Virus record (IMG/VR): IMGVR_UViG_3300037337_000170
Coordinates: 62,001 to 126,000 of that record
Strand: one strand, 5' to 3'
Length of the DNA: 64,000 nucleotides
Source: a virus
Shown: piece after piece, positions 25,085 through 34,143 of the stretch
Layout of the letters: each line of letters starts with the position of its first letter
Numbering within the stretch: position 1 is the first letter of the stretch
Position numbers and translations under genes: made by a program
Notes under the pieces: model-generated
Seen by the model: the letters and a program-made list of their open reading frames with translations, nothing else
Told to the model about the DNA's origin: nothing
The model's database searches: none

Positions 25085-26617
25085 ATGTCAAAAATCACAG
25101 TTACTTCTTATAATGAAACACATGTCCGTGTAAACTGTGATGACTACGGGGTGGAAATGGAACTTCAGGAATATTTTACCTTTAGTGTCCCTGGTGCTAA
25201 ATTTACACCCAAGTTTAAATCTGGTCAATGGGATGGAAACATTAAGCTACTCAACACCCGTAACAAATTATTGTACACTGGGTTAATTTCACTAGTACAT
25301 AAATTTGCTAGATCCAATGGTTATGAGATTGATATTGCCAGAGAGTTAAATCCCACGATCAAGATTACCAGAGCCGAAGTATCGGATTACATGCACGGGC
25401 TTAATCTAACCGGTCGGGGTGTTCCAATTCAACTTAGAGATTACCAGATTGATGCTGTTTATAAGGCTCTTTCAAATAAGAGGTTAATTCTAGTAAGTGC
25501 TACTGGCTCTGGCAAGTCATTGATTTTATATTCGATCATTCGCTATTGCTTAGACAAAGAACAGTCTATTGTTCTTATTGTACCGACTGTAAGTTTGGTG
25601 AATCAGATGGTTAGCGACTTTAAGGATTACAGTACGGCTAATGGTTTTGATGTAGATAAACATATCCACGGCTTATATTCTGGCAAGGATCGTATTTTTA
25701 ATAAGCCTGTTACAATTTCAACTTGGCAGACATTGGCTAGTATGCACAAGAGTGATTCAAAGAACTATTTGGCACTAACTGCAAATACCGATGTATTGCT
25801 AGCCGACGAAGCGCACACATTAAAAGCGGCTGTTGTTTCTGCGACCATTGAAGGGTTCGTCAATACAAGCCATAGAATTGGAACCACCGGTACCCTACAC
25901 GATGCACTTTGTAATAAGCTAGTGTTAATAGGTCTTTTGGGTCCGGCTCACGAGATTATATCTGCTTCCGAATTGATTGCAGCTGGTCAGGCTGTTCCAA
26001 TCGACATTAAAGTTATTATTCTCAAACATCCTTCAGAGTTCTGTAAGATGTTAAAGTCAATGGATTACAAAGAAGAACTTCAACAGATTATCTCTAATCC
26101 TGCACGTAATGCCTTTATTGCCAACCTCGCAAAATCATTATCTGGTAATACATTAATTTTATACCGCTTTGTTGCTACCCATGGGCAAATTTTATATGAT
26201 CTCATAAAAGAAAATGTAGGTGACACAAGAGCAGTTTATTTTATTCACGGTGGTGTAGAAGTAGAGGAACGGGATAGAATTCGTCTCATTTTGGAAAATG
26301 ATAAGAGTGCCATTGTTGTAGCCACTGAGTCCCTAATGTCGACAGGAATTAATATCCCTAGTCTAGAAAATTTAATCTTTGCCTGCCCTGGTAAATCTGC
26401 AATTCGTATTCGTCAATCAATTGGAAGAACACTTCGATTAAAAGAAGGTAAGACTCATGCTACCATATATGACATTGCCGACGATTATCGAGCCTCACCA
26501 AAAGCTAGAAATAACATAACTCTTAATCATCTTAATGATAGACTAGCCATTTATGTAAAAGAGGATTTCAAATACTCAATTCGTAGACTAGAGTTAAAAT
26601 ATGATTATCTTGGCTGA
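25085..26617 (+). CDS. uvsW: SF2 DNA/RNA helicase UvsW
   Basis: 510 residues; T4 UvsW is 503. Unwinds R-loops and branch-migrates DNA, switching T4 from origin- to recombination-primed replication. N-terminal substrate-binding part with FKSGQWDGNIKLLN. Walker A is LVSATGSGKSL, the DEAH-like box LLADEAHTL, motif III GTTGTLHD and motif VI RQSIGRTLRL. It follows uvsY in the same orientation. Confidence 0.92.
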   Translation: MSKITVTSYNETHVRVNCDDYGVEMELQEYFTFSVPGAKFTPKFKSGQWDGNIKLLNTRNKLLYTGLISLVHKFARSNGYEIDIARELNPTIKITRAEVSDYMHGLNLTGRGVPIQLRDYQIDAVYKALSNKRLILVSATGSGKSLILYSIIRYCLDKEQSIVLIVPTVSLVNQMVSDFKDYSTANGFDVDKHIHGLYSGKDRIFNKPVTISTWQTLASMHKSDSKNYLALTANTDVLLADEAHTLKAAVVSATIEGFVNTSHRIGTTGTLHDALCNKLVLIGLLGPAHEIISASELIAAGQAVPIDIKVIILKHPSEFCKMLKSMDYKEELQQIISNPARNAFIANLAKSLSGNTLILYRFVATHGQILYDLIKENVGDTRAVYFIHGGVEVEERDRIRLILENDKSAIVVATESLMSTGINIPSLENLIFACPGKSAIRIRQSIGRTLRLKEGKTHATIYDIADDYRASPKARNNITLNHLNDRLAIYVKEDFKYSIRRLELKYDYLG

Positions 26618-26623
26618 TAAATA
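26616..26623 (+). promoter_or_regulatory. possible late promoter GATAAATA
   Basis: One-mismatch late -10 element overlapping the end of uvsW, 24 bases before the next ATG. Confidence 0.4.
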
Positions 26624-26647
26624 CTAAAATTATAAGTTAAGATTATC

Positions 26648-27874
26648 ATGCAAAGTTTTAAAAGTTGGCTAAATGAGGCGTCAGAGGTAAATTCTCACAT
26701 GACGCATCTCTCGGATTTGCTATTCATTGAAGGTATTGCCGGAACAAAAAAGGCAGTTGATTACCTTCGTGATATGCGAAAGATATTTTCCAAGTCATCA
26801 AGGAATGTGTATAGTGTAAAATGGGATGGCGCGCCGAGCGTAATTCTAGGGATTGATCCAGCAGACGGTGTCTTTTTTGTGGCCAAAAAAGGTATCTTCA
26901 ATAAGAATCCCAAAGTCTATAAGACACAGGCTGACATTGATTCTGAGTTATCGGGCGAACTTAGAGATAAATTTAGTACTCTACTAAAATATGGTGTCGA
27001 ATTAGGTATCACTTCTGGAATCTATCAGGGTGATTTAATGTATACATCTGATGATTTAAAAACTGAAACTATTGATGGCGAGGCAATGGTCAAGTTTCAT
27101 CCAAACACTATTGCATATGCGGTGCCTAAGACCTCGAATTTAGCTAAAAAGATTCTAAAATCTAAACTGGGTATAGTCTTTCACACCACATACACAGGTG
27201 ATAGTTTTGCCAACCTTAAAGCTAACTTTGGCAAAAATATTGTAACAAAGTTCAAAACTACTCCTAATGTATGGGCTATTGACGCCACATTAACTGATGA
27301 CACGGCTGAATTTACTCTGAGCGCTGGTGAATATCTTACGGTTGAGTTGCTATTAAAAGAGATTGGTCAACAGTTTCAGAAGTTAGATTCCAAACTCGTT
27401 AATAATATTTCTACCCACCCAGAATTGTCTAGTTTAGTTTTGATTTATATTAACTCTCTTGTTAGAAAAAATAATAAGTCAATTACCCCAATGCAAATGG
27501 CAACTGGATTCCATGATTTCATTCATGCTAGATATCAAAAAGAAATTGATTCAAAGAAGACGGAAAAAAGTAAATCTGCCCTTGAGACAAAGCGTATTGA
27601 GGCTTTAAAATATTTTGAGGAATATTCTACAGTTAAAATTGCTACTATGTTTGAATTAACCCAATCAATAGAGGCGCTAAAGGATCTGATGCTTGATAAG
27701 ATGAAAGTTATTAACGGTTTGAGTCATTATCTTAAAACCAAGGATGGATATAAGGTAACCAACCCAGAAGGTTTTGTTGCTATTAATGGGGATAAAGCTA
27801 TCAAACTTGTGGATAGATTTACTTTCTCGTTGGCCAACTTTTCACCAGAAATCCAGAAAGGGTGGCAAAAATGA
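26648..27874 (+). CDS. KxDG nucleotidyltransferase/ligase-like protein with capsid-targeting-like N-terminus
   Basis: 408 residues, similar in outline to phage DUF6267-type proteins. A ligase-like motif I is visible at K58-W-D-G61 (SVKWDGAPSV). AKKG (residues 79-82), YQGDLMY (about 126-132) and GEAMVKF (about 144-150) stand where motifs Ia-IV of covalent nucleotidyltransferases would be, so an RNA/DNA ligase or capping-type AMP/GMP transfer is a fair guess. The N-terminus MQSFKSWLNE-A has an L-x-E protease site after residue 10, as in T4 packaged internal proteins. Overlaps the next gene (ATGA). Catalytic activity is inference. Confidence 0.65.
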   Translation: MQSFKSWLNEASEVNSHMTHLSDLLFIEGIAGTKKAVDYLRDMRKIFSKSSRNVYSVKWDGAPSVILGIDPADGVFFVAKKGIFNKNPKVYKTQADIDSELSGELRDKFSTLLKYGVELGITSGIYQGDLMYTSDDLKTETIDGEAMVKFHPNTIAYAVPKTSNLAKKILKSKLGIVFHTTYTGDSFANLKANFGKNIVTKFKTTPNVWAIDATLTDDTAEFTLSAGEYLTVELLLKEIGQQFQKLDSKLVNNISTHPELSSLVLIYINSLVRKNNKSITPMQMATGFHDFIHARYQKEIDSKKTEKSKSALETKRIEALKYFEEYSTVKIATMFELTQSIEALKDLMLDKMKVINGLSHYLKTKDGYKVTNPEGFVAINGDKAIKLVDRFTFSLANFSPEIQKGWQK

Positions 27875-28461
27875 TCTCATTTAAGGAATATCTCAATGAA
27901 GCAACATCTAAATGTGTGGTTGCTGCCTTCGGGCGGTTTCAGCCTCCTACTACCGGGCATGGCTTATTAGTTAAAAAAGTAGTTGATACAGGTAAAGCTA
28001 ATAAATGTGACCACGTAATTTATCTTAGTAAAACTGAAGATCCTAAAAAGAATCCTCTTAATATTACGGATAAAGTTAAATGGGCCCGTGAGATGTTTCC
28101 TGGTGCCAATATTACTGGTGCAACTGCAGAGATTCGCACTTTTATTGAAATGATAAAACATTTAAATCAGAAATACAAAGTTCTTTATCTGGTCGCTGGC
28201 AGCGATAGGGTCCCTGAATACCAGGCCCTACTAGACAAATATAATGGTACTGAATTTAAGTATGATAAAATTGAAGTTGTATCCGCGGGCGCGCGCGACC
28301 CGGATGCTGATGGTGCTTCTGGAATGAGCGCCACTAAAATGCGAAATGCAGCTAAGGACAATGATTTAGTTTCATTCAAAAAAGGTCTACCGACACATAT
28401 GAATACACGAGCCCAGGCTATGATGGATAATATTCGTTCTGGTATGAAGATAAAGGATTAA
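27871..28461 (+). CDS. HxGH-type adenylyl/cytidylyltransferase with capsid-targeting-like N-terminus
   Basis: 196 residues. Start ATG 27871 is preferred to the in-frame GTG at 27862 because it gives MISFKEYLNE-A, matching the leaders at 23347 and 26648, and overlaps the upstream stop as ATGA. The nucleotidyltransferase fold is shown by VVAAFGRFQPPTTGHGLLV (residues about 18-36) and the C-terminal GMSATKMRNA, the usual ISxTxxR-like motif. NMN adenylyltransferases belong to this superfamily, but the substrate cannot be read from the motifs. Packaging is suggested by the leader. Confidence 0.7.
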   Translation: MISFKEYLNEATSKCVVAAFGRFQPPTTGHGLLVKKVVDTGKANKCDHVIYLSKTEDPKKNPLNITDKVKWAREMFPGANITGATAEIRTFIEMIKHLNQKYKVLYLVAGSDRVPEYQALLDKYNGTEFKYDKIEVVSAGARDPDADGASGMSATKMRNAAKDNDLVSFKKGLPTHMNTRAQAMMDNIRSGMKIKD

Positions 28462-28463
28462 TC

Positions 28464-29762
28464 ATGGCTGGACTATCCCTTTCAGAATTAAAGAAACGGC
28501 CGGGTAGGCTTCAAACCTTAGTTTCAAAGATGCAGAATAAATCTGCTTTTGGGACAGAAAGTGGGCCGCATGTCTGTAGTTCTATCTCTATTGATGAAAA
28601 GATATTCAAAGTAGATAGCGATAATTCAGCTAAAATTGTTATAGATATTCTTTCGAATAATGCAAAAAAGATTATTATGATACCAGATGATGGATCTATG
28701 GGTATACCAATTTCAAAATTACTTAAGACAACTGAATTTGGTGGATCAGCACCAGCGCCTGGTGGCGGCTCGTCTGGCGCTAAAGGTAATAGAGGAGACA
28801 TGGCAGAAGCTGTTTTTGCAGCAGCTATTACAGCCAGATTTATGACCAAGAATAAGAAAATATTATCTTCCGATGTACATTCTATTCTGAATACATTGAC
28901 CTCTGATAAGATGCAACAATCACATGAGTTCGAAGGCTTCAATGAAAACGGTAAATTCAAGGATGTAGTTATTTTCAAATTGGGACTAGCCCTTTCCAAC
29001 CTAATTGCCATACAAAATAAAAGTATTAGAGAATCTATGGAAGATGTTGTAGAATCTAGTATAAAATTTGCTAATTCCAAAACAGTAGAAAATTGGGCCC
29101 AATTACTGTATAAAAATAATCAAAAAAATATTATACAAGTTATTGCTGATGGTGTAGGCGATCAAACTGGCACAAAGGTAGATGTTCGTGTTTTTGTGGA
29201 TGATAAATCTACAGATGTTAATGTTTCATTAAAGGCTGGTGATGTAAAACAGTTTGGTCAGGTGGGTGGTTCTGGATTTGATAAGCAGGTTTATCTGTGG
29301 GATAAGTTGGCTAAAATAAATGTTAAGACCATCGAGAATGACTATGTTAGATTGCTCTCGGAGAAAAAACCATCTGAGGCAGTCCTATTGGCATACACCT
29401 TAGGCGCAAAAAACTTTAATTCTAAGCCTTCAAAAAAGGCATTAGAGGATTTGTCGATGGGTGTATTATTCTTTGGCACATCATTTGAAGAAAACGTAAC
29501 ACTAGTTCAACTAAATAGAAAAGAATCCAAGGTCTATGAGTTTGGTAAATTAAATTCTGCTCTTTTGGCTACAAATACTAAAATTACGGCAGAAGTAATT
29601 AACACCAAGGCTCAACCCGAAGTGCAATTCAGGGATAATTTCGGTGGGATTTTACTTACTGTTCGCTGTAAAACAGAGACTAAACCTAATGGTGAGGCAT
29701 ACATGAGAAATTATGTCGAAAAAGGTAATCTCATGGCCAAATTAGTGTCCTACTACTCATAA
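28464..29762 (+). CDS. possible PD-(D/E)xK-type nuclease, unknown
   Basis: 432 residues, two bases after the adenylyltransferase. Residues about 105-125 (GAKGNRGDMAEAVFAAAI) and 238-265 (DVRVFVDDKSTDVNVSLKAGDVKQFGQVGG, in parts) recall restriction-endonuclese-like folds: an acidic helix, then D...S-L-K followed by QFGQVGG. If right, Glu in the first helix, Asp in DVRVF and Lys in SLK would form the site. No capsid-targeting leader is present, so it may be a non-packaged partner. Confidence in the enzyme class is low; the gene itself is clear. Confidence 0.55.
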   Translation: MAGLSLSELKKRPGRLQTLVSKMQNKSAFGTESGPHVCSSISIDEKIFKVDSDNSAKIVIDILSNNAKKIIMIPDDGSMGIPISKLLKTTEFGGSAPAPGGGSSGAKGNRGDMAEAVFAAAITARFMTKNKKILSSDVHSILNTLTSDKMQQSHEFEGFNENGKFKDVVIFKLGLALSNLIAIQNKSIRESMEDVVESSIKFANSKTVENWAQLLYKNNQKNIIQVIADGVGDQTGTKVDVRVFVDDKSTDVNVSLKAGDVKQFGQVGGSGFDKQVYLWDKLAKINVKTIENDYVRLLSEKKPSEAVLLAYTLGAKNFNSKPSKKALEDLSMGVLFFGTSFEENVTLVQLNRKESKVYEFGKLNSALLATNTKITAEVINTKAQPEVQFRDNFGGILLTVRCKTETKPNGEAYMRNYVEKGNLMAKLVSYYS

Positions 29763-29768
29763 AATAAT

Positions 29769-31298
29769 ATGTTATCATTTAAAGATCTTACAGATAGAAA
29801 AACATTGCCGCTACGTGAGCAATTCATTCGTGGGGATGTATTGAATATTGGTCAACTAGTGGAGGATCATAATGGAAAATATCAAATTCTTGATCGGGGT
29901 ACAAACTATCTTATATGTGCTAATGATTCCGGCCGCATAGTAAAAAAGTTTCTACTAGAGGTAAAATCTATTTCTGAGATCGCACCGATAGATACACTTC
30001 AATGCTTTAAGGGTTATCAAAGTAATATTAAGGATCCGATTGCAGAAGAATGTTTTATATCCTTAATTGATAAATACAACAGTGGTGATATAGTCGACTC
30101 CATCGCAATTCTAAAAGCCCTCAAGGCTTATAACGAAGACAATGTAGAGTCACTTAAGACAAGTCTAACACGTCTTAATGAACTGGATAATTACCTTAAT
30201 CTAAAGGAAGCTATGTCTGATAATATTAAAAGTAATGATAAACTAAAGGTAGCTTCAGTTATCGCCGATACATTGGGAGTTGAGTCTAGTGGTTCTAGCC
30301 CTGAGATGATGGTCAACAATGCCCTCAGGAATGCCCGCAAGAACTCAATGATGCTTCGCGGTGAGAGTATTAAAATTATTATGCGGATGCTTGAACTGGC
30401 AAAGTCGGTTGGTATTAAGTATGACGAGAAAATTATCAAGGTTGTTGAGGAATCCGAGGAATCTTTGGATGAACTCTCAACCGAAAAACTCGCGGCCTAC
30501 AAAAGGAAGGCATCCTTGGCCGCCTCCGAAGCGGACAAAAAAGGTGACTTCAAAACCGGCAACAAACGCTTTTCTGGTATCATGAAGGCCACCCGCAAGC
30601 AGTTTGACAATGACCTAAAAGAAGGCAGTGACATGCGGATGCTTGAACTGGCAAAGTCGGTTGGTATTAAGTATGACGAGAAACTTATTAAGCTCCCGGA
30701 AGTTAATGAGGAAATCAAGGGTTGGAAAAATGCTGGTTCTGACATTGCAAGGATGCGTAAGGCCCGGGGCGATGAAGCTAAAACAGTACATTTACATAGA
30801 TTGAAAAAAGACGGTTCTGAGTCTGGTATGCATGACGCACGAAAATCATTTTCCTCCCAAGAAGATGCTCAGAGGCATCATGATAATAGTCGTAAGTTGA
30901 ATCCCAAAAGCGATATCCGGCACAATCTTTATATTGATGGTAAGCAGGTTAGTACGCTTAAAGAATCCAAAGTCATTGTTACCAACGAGACCGGTAAAAA
31001 AATGAATGGCAAGGTCCAAGCGGTTCATGGTCCGGTGCAGCAGATTAAATATAGAAATGGTAAAACAGGTTATTATCATCAACACAATGTCTCCAAATTA
31101 GAAGAGGAAGACTGTCAAGATGAACCAACCAAAAGAACATATTCCGAACTAATGTCGGCTATCAAACATTCGGCTGGAACTGGTGAAGCAACGGTTGATG
31201 ATAGTGAACTTCCTGCTCGACTAAAAAATGGTCACACTATGTCACCTACTAGTGAAACCAACCGTAAACAATTAATTAAACATCTTTTAGATCATTAA
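29769..31298 (+). CDS. modular internal virion protein candidate
   Basis: 509 residues starting MLSFKDLTDRK, similar to but not the same as the packaged-protein leaders; an LRE site occurs at residues 16-18. It is built from modules: a segment MRMLELAKSVGIKYDEK occurs twice (84 residues apart), between which lies DELSTEKLAAYKRKASLAAS...KRFSGIMKAT, a repeat type spread through internal head proteins of aquatic T4-like phages. Another module (HARKSFSSQEDAQRHHDNSRK) follows. Very rich in Lys and charged residues. Probably a head-interior protein cut by gp21; no enzyme motif seen. Confidence 0.55.
   Translation: MLSFKDLTDRKTLPLREQFIRGDVLNIGQLVEDHNGKYQILDRGTNYLICANDSGRIVKKFLLEVKSISEIAPIDTLQCFKGYQSNIKDPIAEECFISLIDKYNSGDIVDSIAILKALKAYNEDNVESLKTSLTRLNELDNYLNLKEAMSDNIKSNDKLKVASVIADTLGVESSGSSPEMMVNNALRNARKNSMMLRGESIKIIMRMLELAKSVGIKYDEKIIKVVEESEESLDELSTEKLAAYKRKASLAASEADKKGDFKTGNKRFSGIMKATRKQFDNDLKEGSDMRMLELAKSVGIKYDEKLIKLPEVNEEIKGWKNAGSDIARMRKARGDEAKTVHLHRLKKDGSESGMHDARKSFSSQEDAQRHHDNSRKLNPKSDIRHNLYIDGKQVSTLKESKVIVTNETGKKMNGKVQAVHGPVQQIKYRNGKTGYYHQHNVSKLEEEDCQDEPTKRTYSELMSAIKHSAGTGEATVDDSELPARLKNGHTMSPTSETNRKQLIKHLLDH
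30381..30431 (+). repeat. 51-bp direct repeat, copy 1
   Basis: Identical or nearly identical to 30633-30683; encodes MRMLELAKSVGIKYDEK. Offset 252 bases, exactly 84 codons. Confidence 0.85.
30633..30683 (+). repeat. 51-bp direct repeat, copy 2
   Basis: Second copy of the 17-residue module, in frame. A diverged relative (LQEMLKLAESVGVDVS) is in the protein at 39147. Confidence 0.85.
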
Positions 31299-31306
31299 GG
31301 AACAAC

Positions 31307-33313
31307 GTGAGTAAAGTAACAAATCTATTGGCCGACTTTCGCACCAATATTAAAAATATAGAGGGCTCCGCGGATTTAAAAGAAGCTAAAAAAACTATTG
31401 AAAAGCGATATAAGGATCTTGGTACTTGGGAAAAGCAGCTTAAGGAAATACATGGGCAAGATGTTAGTATTAAAGACCACCCAACTTATGCACTATCATA
31501 TATCGCTCGCAGCAATGGAAACTATGCAGGTTATTTTAAGATGATTAGCAAAATTGGTGAAATTGTTAAGCCAATGAAGGAATCCGATGAGTATCAATTC
31601 GAGTCAAAGAAACAATGGGCCGCGGCTATTATTAACGAGCATGGCCCACATGTTGAGTTCGTATATTCTGGTGGTTCTTATACTGCCAATAGCGGTTCAA
31701 AGTCAGTAGGCTCATTCAAGTATGATACTGGTGTAAATCAACTCAGTGGAACGGGTCATATTTCTGAATCAGTTCAACTAGACGAAGCTATTCGCTCCAA
31801 GGACTTCCCTCGCGCTACTGCATTAATCAAGAAGTACTTCACTGGTAAATTAGGTAAGGTATATTTCTTTCCAATGCCAGAGGTGTTTACTCCTAGCGGC
31901 GGTTCAAAAGGTGTGGGTATTAAATTCTTCGTAAATGGTAATCAGGCAGTTCGTATGAATTGGGCTGGCACCAATCTAGGTATCTCTAAAGGTTTGGTAT
32001 CAGTGGATTTTTGGGACGGTTCTAAGTCACCACAACCAACACCAAGCCATCATGTCAAATTTGAGTCGGGTAACGAATCCTTAATTAAGGTATTACCATT
32101 TGTCGTAGATTTTGTGCAGGGTAAAATTGATAAAACTGGTTCTAGCATCTTTGTCAATGAGGAAGTTAGTGCATACGATCTAACTATGGTAACTGATTTT
32201 ACTCAGCTTCATACTATCAATGAGGCTAATTATAGTTCTGGTGAACTACACAAGACTGTGTCAAATATTATAAATGCTTTGAGTCAGGGCATTTCGATTT
32301 CGGATATGACTAAAATGGGAGGGACAAAAAAATATGGCCCTCGGTTCCCAAAGGCTATTGAGGCTATCAAACGCAATCATGGCAATCTATTCACCAAACA
32401 GGGTCTTAAGCATATTATTGAGCCTAGTCAAGTAAAAAAGATTGACACCGCCGCAGTACTCGCCTATATTTCTGGTGGTGATGATGCCATTGCATTCACT
32501 GCCAGCGCTGGTTCAAAAGAAATGGTTGAAGTCGACGGTGCTTCTGAGCAAGATATTGAACGCATGACTTATGAGGAAAGTTTAGAAGCACTTCAATCCG
32601 GAGTTAAACTGTTGATGGCAAATGCGACCAATGGCTTATTCTTGGCTGGAAGAGGGGGAGTTGGAAAGACAGCAAATGTTGAAGATGTATTGGCTGCTGC
32701 TGGTAAATCAGATGGTCAGGGTTATTATAAGGTCGCGGGTTCTGCTTCACCCGCTGGTATGTATCGTATTTTGTTCGAACATAAGGATGAAATTATACTT
32801 TTTGATGACGCGGATAGTGCATTGGGTGACGTGGAAGGGCGTAATTTAATTAAAGCAGCAGCCGATACTTCTAAGAAACGTAAAATTTCTTGGTTAAAAG
32901 GTGGTGGCGCCTATGTTGACCCAGATGAATACGATCCAGACGCAGATGATGGTAAATTACCACGATCATTTATCTTTACTGGTAAAATTATCTTTATTAG
33001 TAACCTAGCCATTAACAAATTAGATCCCGATGGTAGTTTAAGGACCCGAGCATACTTGATTAATATAGATCCATCAAATATGGAGATGTATGAATTTATG
33101 ACAAAAATAGCAGGCAAGATCAAATTAGATGTTGATTATCCTCTATCATTATCTGATCGGCTTGAGGTAGTAGAACTTTTGAAAAGTAGAAAGGTTGCCG
33201 ATAAGACCGTTAACTTACGTCAATTAGTTCGTGGTCTAAATACCCGTGCTGGTATAGCCAGTCAAGGTGGCACCACGGCGGAGTGGACTCGTTTTGTTAA
33301 GATGTTCGCATAA
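31307..33313 (+). CDS. AAA-type ATPase fused to an internal-protein-like N-terminal part
   Basis: 668 residues from a GTG with AAGGA upstream. The N-terminal ~300 residues contain modules typical of internal head proteins (ESKKQWAAAIINEHGPHVEF, LDEAIRSKDFPRATALIKKYF) and many L-x-E sites. The C-terminal part is an ATPase: Walker A GRGGVGKT (about residues 449-456), Walker B IILFDDAD (about 496-503), then a sensor-like FISNLAINKLDPDGSLRTRAYLINI. The core is related to small AAA proteins of phages. Whether it is packaged, acts in head assembly or works in the cell cannot be decided here. Confidence 0.65.
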   Translation: MSKVTNLLADFRTNIKNIEGSADLKEAKKTIEKRYKDLGTWEKQLKEIHGQDVSIKDHPTYALSYIARSNGNYAGYFKMISKIGEIVKPMKESDEYQFESKKQWAAAIINEHGPHVEFVYSGGSYTANSGSKSVGSFKYDTGVNQLSGTGHISESVQLDEAIRSKDFPRATALIKKYFTGKLGKVYFFPMPEVFTPSGGSKGVGIKFFVNGNQAVRMNWAGTNLGISKGLVSVDFWDGSKSPQPTPSHHVKFESGNESLIKVLPFVVDFVQGKIDKTGSSIFVNEEVSAYDLTMVTDFTQLHTINEANYSSGELHKTVSNIINALSQGISISDMTKMGGTKKYGPRFPKAIEAIKRNHGNLFTKQGLKHIIEPSQVKKIDTAAVLAYISGGDDAIAFTASAGSKEMVEVDGASEQDIERMTYEESLEALQSGVKLLMANATNGLFLAGRGGVGKTANVEDVLAAAGKSDGQGYYKVAGSASPAGMYRILFEHKDEIILFDDADSALGDVEGRNLIKAAADTSKKRKISWLKGGGAYVDPDEYDPDADDGKLPRSFIFTGKIIFISNLAINKLDPDGSLRTRAYLINIDPSNMEMYEFMTKIAGKIKLDVDYPLSLSDRLEVVELLKSRKVADKTVNLRQLVRGLNTRAGIASQGGTTAEWTRFVKMFA

Positions 33314-33321
33314 TTAATAAC

Positions 33322-33363
33322 AACTAAAATACAGTCTACCCGAAAATAGACTGTATTTTAGTT
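33322..33363. terminator. 17-bp perfect inverted repeat (terminator-like)
   Basis: 33322-33338 pairs perfectly with 33347-33363 around an eight-base loop (CCCGAAAA). It ends the internal-protein gene group and touches the late promoter of the next group. No long U-run follows, but the AT-rich stem ends in TTTTAGTT. Confidence 0.75.
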
Positions 33364-33371
33364 TATAAATA
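33364..33371 (+). promoter_or_regulatory. T4-type late promoter TATAAATA
   Basis: Perfect late -10 element directly after the hairpin and five bases before the ATG at 33376, leaving almost no leader for that gene. Confidence 0.7.
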
Positions 33372-33375
33372 CCCT

Positions 33376-33726
33376 ATGGACTATCTCAAATATTTTATAG
33401 ATAATATAGATACTGTAATATTAATTACTGGTGTTCTACTAGTTCTTATTACATTAGTAGTATGGCACAAGGGAGAATCTCGTTTCGATCTTAAAGAAAT
33501 TATTATTGACACAGAAAAGCAGCATGTGTCACTTTATAAACTTGGTCAGGTATTGGCCTTGTTAATTTCCACCTGGGTTTTAGTAAATGAGACACGAGCT
33601 GGCAGACTGAATGAGTTTTTATTCACCACATATATGCTTTCGTGGGCTGGGGCAAATAGTCTCAATAGATTCATTGATAGTAGAAATAGGAATTCATCAG
33701 TCAATGTTAAGAATTCTGATAATTAA
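33376..33726 (+). CDS. small membrane protein, holin candidate
   Basis: 116 residues: membrane segment at about 10-30 (NIDTVILITGVLLVLITLVVW), a soluble stretch FDLKEIIIDTEKQHVSLYKLGQ, then a second hydrophobic region 58-72 and a third near 85-100. The pattern FDL-x-x-x-I-D-x-x-x-x-x-x-SL-x-K-x-GQ-x-x-A-L-x-x-STW is widespread in aquatic phages and usually annotated only as a membrane protein. Holin function is plausible from topology and from two further membrane genes nearby, but unproven. Confidence 0.6.
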   Translation: MDYLKYFIDNIDTVILITGVLLVLITLVVWHKGESRFDLKEIIIDTEKQHVSLYKLGQVLALLISTWVLVNETRAGRLNEFLFTTYMLSWAGANSLNRFIDSRNRNSSVNVKNSDN

Positions 33727-33756
33727 AATATAGAAAAATAACAAAGGTTACTAGAC

Positions 33757-34092
33757 ATGTTATTAAATTTTTATGCTAAAAGTTTAAATCTTTACATGGA
33801 GCAGGGTGGGTCCTACTTTAAAGAGTTTAACTTGTTAGATGATGGTACTTCTGTTGATCTTACAGGCTATGCCCTTTCTATGCAAATAAAAGAATATTCG
33901 GGAGTAAAGCCATTAGTCATAGTATCAGATGTATACATATTGGCTAATATACCAAGTACAGTTGTCATTTCTATAGAGTCAGCAGAAACAGATTTATTAG
34001 TAAAAAGCAGATATGTGTACAGACTCATGGCGATAAGTCCTACTGAAGCTACTATATTGATGTTTGGTCAGATACTGATTTCCAACTTTTAA
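33757..34092 (+). CDS. small structural protein, beta-sandwich type
   Basis: 111 residues. The segment YMEQGGSYFKEFNLLDDGTSVDLTGYALSMQIKEYSG follows a pattern common in phage tail or fibre-base proteins (QGxxF...L-x-D...VDLTGY-x-x-x-MQIR). It stands at the head of a cluster with fibre-like genes from 35087. Probably a small virion protein, exact role unknown. Confidence 0.6.
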   Translation: MLLNFYAKSLNLYMEQGGSYFKEFNLLDDGTSVDLTGYALSMQIKEYSGVKPLVIVSDVYILANIPSTVVISIESAETDLLVKSRYVYRLMAISPTEATILMFGQILISNF

Positions 34093-34098
34093 TAAATA
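34091..34098 (+). promoter_or_regulatory. possible late promoter AATAAATA
   Basis: One-mismatch late -10 element overlapping the end of the previous gene, 46 bases before the ATG at 34144. Confidence 0.35.
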
Positions 34099-34143
34099 TT
34101 ATTGTAGGCTATTCTTTATTAATTGTTTATAAAATTTTCCTTT

